Shown piece after piece: positions 10,265 to 17,247 of a stretch of DNA of 64,000 nt. Made by a program: the position numbers and the translations under genes. Source of the stretch: JACJYC01 sp964558465 (GTDB lineage Bacteria > Bacteroidota > Bacteroidia > Chitinophagales > Saprospiraceae); NCBI GenBank assembly GCA_964558465.1, contig CAZLEF010000018.1, positions 35,739 to 99,738 on the forward strand. Direction: 5' to 3'. Position 1 is the first letter of the stretch; each line of letters opens with the position of its first letter. The notes under the pieces were generated by a model. That model was not told the DNA's origin. It was given only the letters and a program-made list of their open reading frames with translations, and ran no database searches.

Positions 10265-11491
10265 ATGAAAAATCGAGTTTTACGAAGTGTTGGTTTGGCC
10301 CTGGGCATTGTGCTGACAACAGGACAAGTTCAAGCGCAATTTTGCACAGAAGGCCCGGGTGGGAATTTGATTAATCCCGATGGAACCCCTTGCATTAATA
10401 CGGTAGTTACTGCTGTTCCGTTTTTGCGGATTGTTGCCGATGCCCGTGCAGGCGCTATGGGCGACGTCGGCGTTGCGATCTCAGCCGATCCGAACGCCAT
10501 GCACTTCAATGCCGCCAAGCTGGCTTTTGCAGAGCAGGATGTGGCTGTTTCGGCCACCTATACGCCCTGGTTAAGGGCTTTGGGCCTCAATGACGTTTAT
10601 TTGGCCTACCTTACCGGATATTACAAACTGGACGACCTGCAGACCCTCGGATTCGGCCTTCGGTATTTTTCCCTGGGCAGCATCCAGTTTACCGACATCA
10701 ACGCGATGCCGCTGCAAACCGGCCGCCCCAACGAATATGAAGTGGCCGCCGCTTATTCGCGCAAGCTGACGGATAATTTTTCAGCTTCGGTGACCGGTAA
10801 ATTCATATACTCCAACCTGGCTGCCGGCCAGCAGATCGAGGGCGGCGAGATCATCGAAGCCGGGCTCGCAGGCGCCGCCGATATCGGATTTTATTACCGC
10901 ACCCCCATTGAAATGAATTCAGGGGAATCGACCCTGAACGTCGGTCTTGCAGTGACCAATATCGGTTCTAAAATTACGTATACGGCTTCCACCGTACGCG
11001 ACTTCCTGCCGGCCAACTTCGGCCTGGGCGCCGCCTGGGAACTCGAGCTGGACGATTACAATACCTTCACCCTGGCTGCCGATGTCAACAAATTGCTGGT
11101 GCCGACGCCTTGCCAGGGTACAAAAGAAGAATGCGATACGGACAACAACGATGTATCCGACCAGCGGGAAGTGCCTACCGTTCGCGCGCTGTTCTCTTCC
11201 TGGAGCGACGCGCCGGAAGGCTTTAGCGAAGAACTCAAGGAATTCAACTTCAGCGTAGGAGCGGAATACTGGTACGACAAACAGTTTGCCGTCCGCGCCG
11301 GATATTATACCGAACACGCCCAAAAAGGCGGCCGCAAATTTTTTACGGTCGGCCTGGGTCTGAAATACAATATCTTCGGCCTTAATTTCTCTTATCTCGT
11401 TCCGACTACCAATAACCGGAATCCGCTGGACAATACCCTGCGGTTCTCTCTTTTATTCGACTTCGGAGCAACAGACGAGGGGAATAATTGA
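10265..11491 (+). CDS. porV: T9SS outer-membrane shuttle protein PorV
   Basis: Outer-membrane beta-barrel, 408 aa, that carries folded T9SS cargo from the translocon to PorU. The signal peptide ends near VQAQ (residues 1-25). The typical PorV N-terminus follows (VPFLRIVADARAGAMGDVGVA, DPNAMHFNAAKLAF), then alternating aromatic beta strands up to the final LRFSLLFDFGA. An internal acidic segment with two Cys (CQGTKEECDTDNNDVSD) looks like a surface loop. It follows porU by 214 bp on the same strand. The stop codon is followed within 6 bp by a 17-nt GC-rich hairpin repeat. Confidence 0.94.
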   Translation: MKNRVLRSVGLALGIVLTTGQVQAQFCTEGPGGNLINPDGTPCINTVVTAVPFLRIVADARAGAMGDVGVAISADPNAMHFNAAKLAFAEQDVAVSATYTPWLRALGLNDVYLAYLTGYYKLDDLQTLGFGLRYFSLGSIQFTDINAMPLQTGRPNEYEVAAAYSRKLTDNFSASVTGKFIYSNLAAGQQIEGGEIIEAGLAGAADIGFYYRTPIEMNSGESTLNVGLAVTNIGSKITYTASTVRDFLPANFGLGAAWELELDDYNTFTLAADVNKLLVPTPCQGTKEECDTDNNDVSDQREVPTVRALFSSWSDAPEGFSEELKEFNFSVGAEYWYDKQFAVRAGYYTEHAQKGGRKFFTVGLGLKYNIFGLNFSYLVPTTNNRNPLDNTLRFSLLFDFGATDEGNN

Positions 11492-11497
11492 TGCTGG

Positions 11498-11542
11498 CCA
11501 CGCCTGTGGCGTGGTGGATGCTGGATGCTGGCATCCAGCATC
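11498..11542. repeat. 17-nt hairpin repeat plus GATGCTGG word hairpin after porV
   Basis: CCACGCCTGTGGCGTGG (11498-11514) is a perfect 7-bp inverted repeat with a 3-nt loop. It is followed by GATGCTGGAT (11517-11526), a 6-nt loop, and the exact complement ATCCAGCATC (11533-11542). Both could end porV transcription, though no T-run follows. The 17-nt core recurs elsewhere in the window. Confidence 0.8.
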
Positions 11543-11554
11543 TATTGACAAATT

Positions 11555-12622
11555 ATGATTGACAATCTCCTCGGAAAGATCCTCCTTTCGCCTTTTTCCC
11601 TCCTTTACCTGTTGGGATCGGGGCTGAACAGCCTGTTGTACCGGACGGGGCTGCTCAAGTCGATGTCATTCACTTTCCCGGTGATCTCAGTGGGCAACCT
11701 TTCTATCGGCGGCGCCGGCAAAACGCCCCATATCGAATACCTGATCCGGTTGCTCAAGGACTACCTCAATGTCGCTACCCTCAGCCGGGGTTACGGGCGG
11801 AAAACGCGAGGTTTTATGGAGATACAAACCCATATGACCGCAGAAGAAACGGGTGACGAACCCCTTCAATTCAAACGCAAATTCCCGGAAATCACTGCTG
11901 TCGTAGCGGAAAACCGGGCATTCGGAATTCCGCGCATCATCTCCGACCATCCGGAGGCGCAGCTCATCCTCCTGGATGACGCCTTCCAACACAGGGCCGT
12001 CAAACCCGGCCTCAACCTGCTTTTGACCGAATACGACCAACCTTTTACCCGGGATTTCCCCTTGCCTTCCGGCCGTCTCCGGGAATGGCGCAGCGCCTAT
12101 AAGCGGGCCGATGCCATTATCGTCAGCAAATGCCCGGCGGATCTGAGCCTGGAAAAGGCCGCCGCGATGCGCAGGGAAATCGCCCCTGAACCCCATCAGC
12201 GGCTGTTTTTTTCTTATTACGGCTATGGAGCGCCTTACTATATCTTCAATCCGCGTTACCGGGTGGACCTGAACCAGGAATGGGACGTCCTGCTGATCTG
12301 CGCCATTGCCCGGAGGGAGTACTTGCTGTCTTACCTGAAACAGGCCGCCGGTTCGGTCAAAGTGCTGGCTTACGAAGACCACCATGTTTTCACCAATGGC
12401 GAGATCGGGCAGTTGCACACAGAATTCCAGCGCATGGAATCCGACAAAAAAGTGATCCTCACCACCGAAAAGGACGCCGTCCGGCTGGAAATGCACCGGC
12501 AGTTTCTCCTTGACAACCGAATGCCTATATTTGCCTTGCCGGCGGAGGTGAAATTTCACTTCGGCGAAGGACCGGCGTTCGATCAGTACGTCAAGGATTT
12601 TCTGCTCAATTTTAAGGTGTAA
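11555..12622 (+). CDS. lpxK: Tetraacyldisaccharide 4'-kinase LpxK
   Basis: Lipid A pathway enzyme, 355 aa, that phosphorylates the 4' position of the tetraacyl disaccharide 1-phosphate at the inner membrane. The N-terminal hydrophobic stretch (residues 8-30) anchors it. The LpxK P-loop is ISVGNLSIGGAGKTP (residues about 45-58), followed by TLSRGYGRKTRG and ILLDDAFQHRAVKPGLNLLL, all diagnostic. Length and motif order are normal for the family. The acyltransferase gene follows after 4 bp, so the two are probably co-translated. It is the lipid A step within a block that also contains T9SS genes, whose cargo in P. gingivalis is linked to A-LPS. Confidence 0.95.
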   Translation: MIDNLLGKILLSPFSLLYLLGSGLNSLLYRTGLLKSMSFTFPVISVGNLSIGGAGKTPHIEYLIRLLKDYLNVATLSRGYGRKTRGFMEIQTHMTAEETGDEPLQFKRKFPEITAVVAENRAFGIPRIISDHPEAQLILLDDAFQHRAVKPGLNLLLTEYDQPFTRDFPLPSGRLREWRSAYKRADAIIVSKCPADLSLEKAAAMRREIAPEPHQRLFFSYYGYGAPYYIFNPRYRVDLNQEWDVLLICAIARREYLLSYLKQAAGSVKVLAYEDHHVFTNGEIGQLHTEFQRMESDKKVILTTEKDAVRLEMHRQFLLDNRMPIFALPAEVKFHFGEGPAFDQYVKDFLLNFKV

Positions 12623-12626
12623 GGAT

Positions 12627-13916
12627 TTGAACCCGATACTCATCATCCTCTATTGGCTGTTCAAGATCGCGGTCCGGCTGGGCGCGTGGATCTATTACCC
12701 GGATACCGTGGTTTTACACCGGGAACGGCTCCGGTTCAAAGGCCCGGCCCTGCTGATTTCCAACCATCCCAATACGCTGCTGGATGCGTTGAACACAGCC
12801 GCCCATGTGCGGGAACAAGTTTTTTTTCTGGCAAATGCCAGCCTTTTTTCCACACCTTTTACCAATTGGCTGTTCAATACCCTGTACTGCATTCCCATCC
12901 AAAGGCTGACGGATACCGGCGGCAAGCCCCTGCAAAATGATGAGGCGTTTGCCCGTTGCGACGAATTTCTGGGCAAAGGAGGCGCCCTGTATATTGCGCC
13001 GGAGGGCGCCAGTTGGATGGACCGGAAATTGCGGCCCTTCAAAACCGGCACGGCCCGGATTGCCTTCAGCGCCGAGTCCCAAAATAATTTCGAACTCGGG
13101 TTGATCATCCAGCCGGCAGGGCTTTCCTACAGTTCTTTTCTGCATTGCGGCGGCCGCCTTGTTGTGAATGCAGCCGAGCCCATCCGGGTTGCGGATTTCC
13201 GGGAAGCTTACGAAAAAGACCCGCAGGCTGCCGTCCGCGCGTTAACAACCCTGGCCGAAAACCGGACGCGGGAAGCCCTCATCCAAACCACGGACGAGGA
13301 AGAGGATCTCCTGGCCCGCCGCCTGGAATCCATGATGCAAAACGAGGAGCCGCTGAAAGGAGAAGCCCGTTTTTACCGGGAAAAGACGCTGACAGAGGGC
13401 CTTTCGGAATTCCACGAACACCATCCCGGGAAATACGCCGCCTTGCTCGACCTGAGTCAACAATACTTCAACGCCGGCATCCGGGACTCCGTCATAAAAA
13501 AGGCAGGCGGGCGTTCGTGGCCGGTTGTCGTGGCCGGTTTTTTGCCCTGGCTGTACGGTTATATCAACCACCTGCTCCCGGTGGGCATCCCCAGGCTGGC
13601 GGTCAAATTGATGAAAGCCTATATCGGCTATACTTCTGCCATCAAATTTTCGGTTGGCGTATTGACCGTTCCACTTTTTTACGGGCTGCAAACCCGAGTG
13701 ATAGCCGCCTGGGCGCCCTGGCCCTGGTTTTGGATCTACCTGCTTTCCCTGCCGGTTTCTGCGTGGTGGCTTTGGCGGTACAATAAGGTGCTGAAGACCT
13801 GGGAGGGTGAACGAACATGGAAGAAACTGGGTGAGGAGCAGCAGGCGGAGCTGAAGGCGATGCGGCAAACGGTCATCATAGCGATCCGATCGCTCAAAGC
13901 GATCGGATCGCTATGA
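12627..13916 (+). CDS. PlsC-like membrane acyltransferase
   Basis: 429 aa, probable glycerolipid or lysophospholipid acyltransferase at the inner membrane. The acyltransferase core has SNHPNTLLD (His47, Asp53), a variant of the H-x4-D motif with one extra residue, and the glycerol-phosphate-binding motif YIAPEGASW near residue 126. Three or four hydrophobic segments lie in the C-terminal half (about 290-390). The start is a TTG 4 bp after the lpxK stop; no better ATG exists without losing the first membrane segment. The last 17 codons lie in a perfect 28-bp inverted repeat, so the C-terminal sequence TVIIAIRSLKAIGSL may not be ancestral. The stop overlaps the next ATG by 4 bp. Confidence 0.82.
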   Translation: MNPILIILYWLFKIAVRLGAWIYYPDTVVLHRERLRFKGPALLISNHPNTLLDALNTAAHVREQVFFLANASLFSTPFTNWLFNTLYCIPIQRLTDTGGKPLQNDEAFARCDEFLGKGGALYIAPEGASWMDRKLRPFKTGTARIAFSAESQNNFELGLIIQPAGLSYSSFLHCGGRLVVNAAEPIRVADFREAYEKDPQAAVRALTTLAENRTREALIQTTDEEEDLLARRLESMMQNEEPLKGEARFYREKTLTEGLSEFHEHHPGKYAALLDLSQQYFNAGIRDSVIKKAGGRSWPVVVAGFLPWLYGYINHLLPVGIPRLAVKLMKAYIGYTSAIKFSVGVLTVPLFYGLQTRVIAAWAPWPWFWIYLLSLPVSAWWLWRYNKVLKTWEGERTWKKLGEEQQAELKAMRQTVIIAIRSLKAIGSL

Positions 13917-13925
13917 TGACCGTTT
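13867..13925. repeat. Perfect 28-bp inverted repeat with 3-nt loop
   Basis: The left arm 13867-13894 and right arm 13898-13925 are exact reverse complements over 28 bp, separated by the loop CAA (13895-13897). Pairing stops exactly at both ends (C at 13866 opposite A at 13926). The structure covers the last codons of the acyltransferase gene, the ATGA stop/start overlap at 13913-13916 and the first codons of the GT2 gene. In mRNA it would bury the GT2 start codon in a very stable stem. Confidence 0.95.
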
Positions 13926-15016
13926 ACCTCCTGGCCACCGCCGTCCAGTTCCTCTTCTGGCTTGTCGTTTTTTCCCGCCTGGCGTGGTACAACCCTGAAG
14001 AAGAGCCTGACGGCGAACCGGAAGACCCCGTCTCCGTGATCATCTGCGCCAGGAACGAAGCAGAAAATCTCAAAAAAAATTTGCCCCTTATCCTCAACCA
14101 AAACTACCGTTTATATGAGGTAATCGTCGTCGACGATAATTCTTTTGACGAAAGTGAAAAAATTATTTTGTCGTTTCAGAAAAAATATCCGATCTTGCGG
14201 CCATTCTTCGTGAAGCACAAGATACAGCCTGGTAAGAAGGCTGCCCTTACACGGGGAATTGAAGAGGCTCGATTTGAAAAATTGCTGTTAACCGACGCCG
14301 ATTGCCGGCCCGCTTCTCCGTTTTGGATCAAAAGAATGCAGGCCGGATTGACCGATAAGGTCAACATCGTCCTTGGTTTCAGCCCTTATCTTCCAAAAAG
14401 CGGGTTTTTAAACCGCTTTATCCGCTTTGAGACGTTTTTTACGGCTATCCAGTACCTTTCCTTTGCACTTTTAGGATTACCATACATGGGCGTTGGCCGC
14501 AACCTGTCGTACCGCAAATCGCTGTTCGAACGGGTAGGCGGATTCAAACGCCATGGTCATATCGCTTCGGGCGACGACGATCTTTTTGTCTCCGGAGCAG
14601 CCCGCGGCGGCCAGACCGCAATTGTTTTGCAGCCCGAAGCTTTTACTTTCTCGGAAGCTAAAAGCGACTGGCGAGGTTTCTACTTCCAAAAATCGCGTCA
14701 CTTGAGCGCCGGTAAACACTACCGGCCGGTCCACCAGGCATTGCTTGGCACTGTGGCGGCTAGTCAGTTTTTGCACTATGCCTGCTTCTTCGCCCTGCTC
14801 CTGTCCGGTGACGACCACCTTCTGTTGACGCTGTTCTTGTTTGTTGCGAGAATGGCGGTAGTAACCTGGTTGAACGGCCGCATCCTGAAACGATTTAAGG
14901 GGTCGGATCTGCTGATCTGGATCCCTGTACTGGATGCCGCACTTGCCCTCTATTACTTCCTGTTCTCGCCGGTATTGCTCATAAAAACCGGTAAATACAC
15001 ATCATGGAAGCAGTAG
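13913..15016 (+). CDS. Glycosyltransferase family 2, membrane-bound
   Basis: 367 aa. Hydrophobic N-terminus (residues 2-24), then a GT2/GT-A catalytic domain: PVSVIICARNEAENL, VIVVDDNS, LLTDADCRP (nucleotide-sugar and metal site), SGDDDLFVS, and QKSRHLSAGKHY in the position of the Q-x2-R-W motif. Two or three transmembrane segments follow in the C-terminal quarter. The likely role is transfer of a sugar onto a lipid-linked or envelope acceptor. It overlaps the acyltransferase gene by 4 bp (ATGA) and the sigma factor gene by 13 bp, so tight co-translation is expected. The first four residues (MMTV) are encoded by the palindrome arm. Confidence 0.88.
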   Translation: MMTVYLLATAVQFLFWLVVFSRLAWYNPEEEPDGEPEDPVSVIICARNEAENLKKNLPLILNQNYRLYEVIVVDDNSFDESEKIILSFQKKYPILRPFFVKHKIQPGKKAALTRGIEEARFEKLLLTDADCRPASPFWIKRMQAGLTDKVNIVLGFSPYLPKSGFLNRFIRFETFFTAIQYLSFALLGLPYMGVGRNLSYRKSLFERVGGFKRHGHIASGDDDLFVSGAARGGQTAIVLQPEAFTFSEAKSDWRGFYFQKSRHLSAGKHYRPVHQALLGTVAASQFLHYACFFALLLSGDDHLLLTLFLFVARMAVVTWLNGRILKRFKGSDLLIWIPVLDAALALYYFLFSPVLLIKTGKYTSWKQ

Positions 15017-15639
15017 GTTATAATCCCGTACTATCCCGCAAAGCGGAAGAAGATTACAAATTGGTCAGGCAGGCGGTCGCAGGCAATCAGCGCGCCTACA
15101 GTTCATTAATGGACCGATATTGGAACTCAGTGTATCAAATGATGCTGCGCATGGTCAACAATCCCGAAGACGCAAGCGATTTGACCCAGGAGGCGTTTGG
15201 CAAGGCTTTTACCAAACTGGCGTTTTACGCGCCTACTTTTGCCTTCAGCACCTGGTTGTTCCGGATTGCCATCAATAACGCGATCGACTTTGTACGCAAA
15301 AAACGCGTGCGCTGCCTGTCGCTCGACGATCCTATCGAGCCGGAAAGCGACCAGGATTACTCGGCCAGCCTCGACGCTGAGGTGCGCAATCCCGAAGAGG
15401 AGATCATCCGCGGACAACGCCTCAAACTGATGCGTTCGCTCCTCGATCAACTCAACGAAAAATATCGCGTGATGATCGAACTGCGTTATTTCGACGAACT
15501 CAGTTATGAAGAGATCTCCGAATCGCTGGAGTTGCCCCTGGGAACAGTGAAAGCGCAGTTGTTTCGCGCCAAAGAAATGTTGTACGATCTGCTCCAGCGT
15601 CCGGGCGCCAGCGCTTATCTGGACCGGACGCGGAGGTGA
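15004..15639 (+). CDS. ECF-type RNA polymerase sigma factor
   Basis: 211 aa. Sigma region 2 is seen in AVAGNQRAYSSLMDRYWNSVY and NPEDASDLTQEAFGKAF (residues about 23-70), and sigma region 4 in LNEKYRVMIELRYFDELSYEEI followed by LPLGTVKAQLFRAKEML (about 150-200). This is the usual SigW/RpoE-like plan without region 3. The gene starts inside the GT2 gene (13-bp overlap). No anti-sigma factor gene follows; a 441-bp repeat-rich gap lies downstream. In P. gingivalis an ECF factor (SigP) activates T9SS genes; a similar role for this gene near porUV is only inference. Confidence 0.92.
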   Translation: MEAVGYNPVLSRKAEEDYKLVRQAVAGNQRAYSSLMDRYWNSVYQMMLRMVNNPEDASDLTQEAFGKAFTKLAFYAPTFAFSTWLFRIAINNAIDFVRKKRVRCLSLDDPIEPESDQDYSASLDAEVRNPEEEIIRGQRLKLMRSLLDQLNEKYRVMIELRYFDELSYEEISESLELPLGTVKAQLFRAKEMLYDLLQRPGASAYLDRTRR

Positions 15640-16080
15640 TCAGGGGGTTGATTCCACGCCTGTGGCGTGGCCACGCAAAAGGCGTGGTTCATTTGTTTAT
15701 TCGTTGATTTGTTTATTCGAATAAACAGATCAACAAATCAACAAATCAACAAATCAACAAATCAACAAATCAACCATTGCATACTGGCTGTTGGATTGCG
15801 CCAACCGGGGGGATTGGATCCCGCAATCCGGCATCCAGTATGCAATTTCAAGGTTAAAGGTTAAAGGATCAAGGTTAAAGGATCAAGGATCCAACTTCAA
15901 ATATTTTTCCAGGCGAACTATTAAAAGTTCATAAAACCCTGTTGAGTAGATTATCCTGGTTATAAGCCTGAGCGCCATCACGTATCGGCAACGACACGGG
16001 ATGGCGCTTTGTATTTTGTTGATTTGTTGATTTGTTGATTTGAAACGACATTCGTCAAATCAACGCATCAACAGCGAGAA
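15640..16080. repeat. 441-bp gene-free region full of word repeats and hairpins
   Basis: No credible gene. In order it holds: two 17-nt hairpin cores (15654-15670 and 15671-15687); a 15-bp hairpin on the word GTTGATTTGTTTATT (15703-15734, one mismatch); five exact AAATCAAC units (15735-15774); a nested inverted repeat with an 11-bp outer arm TTGCATACTGG/CCAGTATGCAA (15777-15845) and inner GGATTGCG/CGCAATCC; a run of AAGGTTAAAGG-type words (15850-15890); a hairpin AGCGCCATC/GATGGCGCT (15971-16008) followed by a T-rich stretch; and three GTTGATTT units facing two complementary units (16018-16072). The region separates the forward envelope block from the reverse metal-efflux operon and lies after both 3' ends. 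Confidence 0.85.
15971..16019 (+). terminator. Possible rho-independent terminator or structured RNA end
   Basis: AGCGCCATC (15971-15979) pairs exactly with GATGGCGCT (16000-16008) across a 20-nt loop, and TTTGTATTTTGTT follows. It lies between the sigma factor and the convergent efflux operon. The preceding 60 nt also contain short complementary segments (CCAGG/CCTGG, GAACT/AGTTC), so a small structured RNA is possible but not shown. Confidence 0.35.
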
Positions 16081-17229
16081 TTATTCAACAATGAGGTTGA
16101 ACGCACCTGAAACAAGAAATTCGTCGGAAGCGGCAAATTCGCCGGCATTCAGGATTTCAACAAAACCGTTTTCCGTTTTGCCGACCTGAACTTCTCTTTT
16201 TTCAAAAGAAAGGGTGGTTTCGGCGGATGTTTTTTTTACCAGAACATAATATTGGTCTTCTATACTGACAACGGACTCCTGGGGCAAAGATTTTGCTTCA
16301 TGCCCCGCAACCAGGATTTCGGCCTCGATATACATGCCGGGCGTAAACAGCAGGGATTGTTTTTCATCTGCCAGGTGGCCGTGAATGTTGATGATCCGGG
16401 TAATCGGATCGACAATCTTTCCGACCAGGTAAATATTTCCTTCGCAGGGCGCCTGATCCGATTCGAGCGATTTGAACCGGATCCGCTGGCCTTTTTTCAC
16501 CAGATGCATGTCTTTTTCAAAGACGTTCAACTCCAAATGGAGATGGTCGACGTTGGTGATCTCCACCGCTACGTCTGACGGATTCAGGTACTTGCCCTGG
16601 TTGGCGTTAACAGCAGTAACATATCCGCCGATCGGGGCTTTGACGGCAATAACGGACTTCAGGCTGTTTTCCGTAACTTCTGCAGGGTCCAGATTGATCA
16701 AAGACAATTTTTTCTTTAAGGCCTCGAACCTCGCCAGGGTTACTTTATAGTCGGCTTCTGCTTTGAGGTAATTTTTTTTCGACGTAACGTTATCATCTGC
16801 GAGGGTCTTCTGCCTTTCATAGTCAGCTTCCAGATAAGCCAACTGGCCTTTTGCCTCAAGATAGTCCTGTTGCATTTGAACGTATTCAGGGTTTTCCAGC
16901 ACAAAGAGCAATTGCCCTTTTGCTATTTTCTGGCCGGGCAGCAGTTCGAGTCCGCGCACATATCCGCCATAATAAGCGCTCACGGCAGCCTTGTGTTCGG
17001 GCGGTACGTCGATTTTGCCATTGGCTTTTATGATCGTCGAAAATACCTGAACCGACATTTGCCCCGTCTGCATGCCGGAAGATTGAAACTGGTCGGGGGT
17101 GAGCGTGATCATTTCTTCCGGAGCGGGGGTTTCCGTTTCGGCCATACCATCCGGTTTGTTATCCGAGCAGGCGAAAGCGGCAAACAAGACAGGGAGAAAA
17201 AAAGCCCAAATATGGATCATTGTTTTCAT
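16081..17229 (-). CDS. Efflux RND periplasmic adaptor (CzcB/CusB-like lipoprotein)
   Basis: Membrane-fusion protein, 382 aa, linking the inner-membrane RND pump to the outer-membrane channel. The N-terminus has a lipobox ending at Cys21 (LFAAFAC), so it is probably lipid-anchored. The biotinyl-lipoyl half-motifs are KIAKGQLLFVLENPEYVQMQ and VIAVKAPIGGYVTAVNANQGKYL, flanking a coiled-coil hairpin (about 110-175), followed by beta-barrel and membrane-proximal domains. It is the last gene of the minus-strand metal-efflux operon, 18 bp after the pump gene. The absence of a Met-rich N-terminal metal site argues against a strict CusB role. Confidence 0.9.
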   Translation of the reverse strand: MKTMIHIWAFFLPVLFAAFACSDNKPDGMAETETPAPEEMITLTPDQFQSSGMQTGQMSVQVFSTIIKANGKIDVPPEHKAAVSAYYGGYVRGLELLPGQKIAKGQLLFVLENPEYVQMQQDYLEAKGQLAYLEADYERQKTLADDNVTSKKNYLKAEADYKVTLARFEALKKKLSLINLDPAEVTENSLKSVIAVKAPIGGYVTAVNANQGKYLNPSDVAVEITNVDHLHLELNVFEKDMHLVKKGQRIRFKSLESDQAPCEGNIYLVGKIVDPITRIINIHGHLADEKQSLLFTPGMYIEAEILVAGHEAKSLPQESVVSIEDQYYVLVKKTSAETTLSFEKREVQVGKTENGFVEILNAGEFAASDEFLVSGAFNLIVE

Positions 17230-17247
17230 CTTCGGTTGATGATCATT

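Noticed and set aside
15667..15864. 65-aa open frame in the sigma-factor downstream region
   Set aside because: It is a translation of AAATCAAC words and hairpins, with no conserved-looking sequence.
15905..16010. Riboswitch before or after the efflux operon
   Set aside because: The hairpins lie at the 3' end of both flanking transcripts, and no known riboswitch core is recognised.
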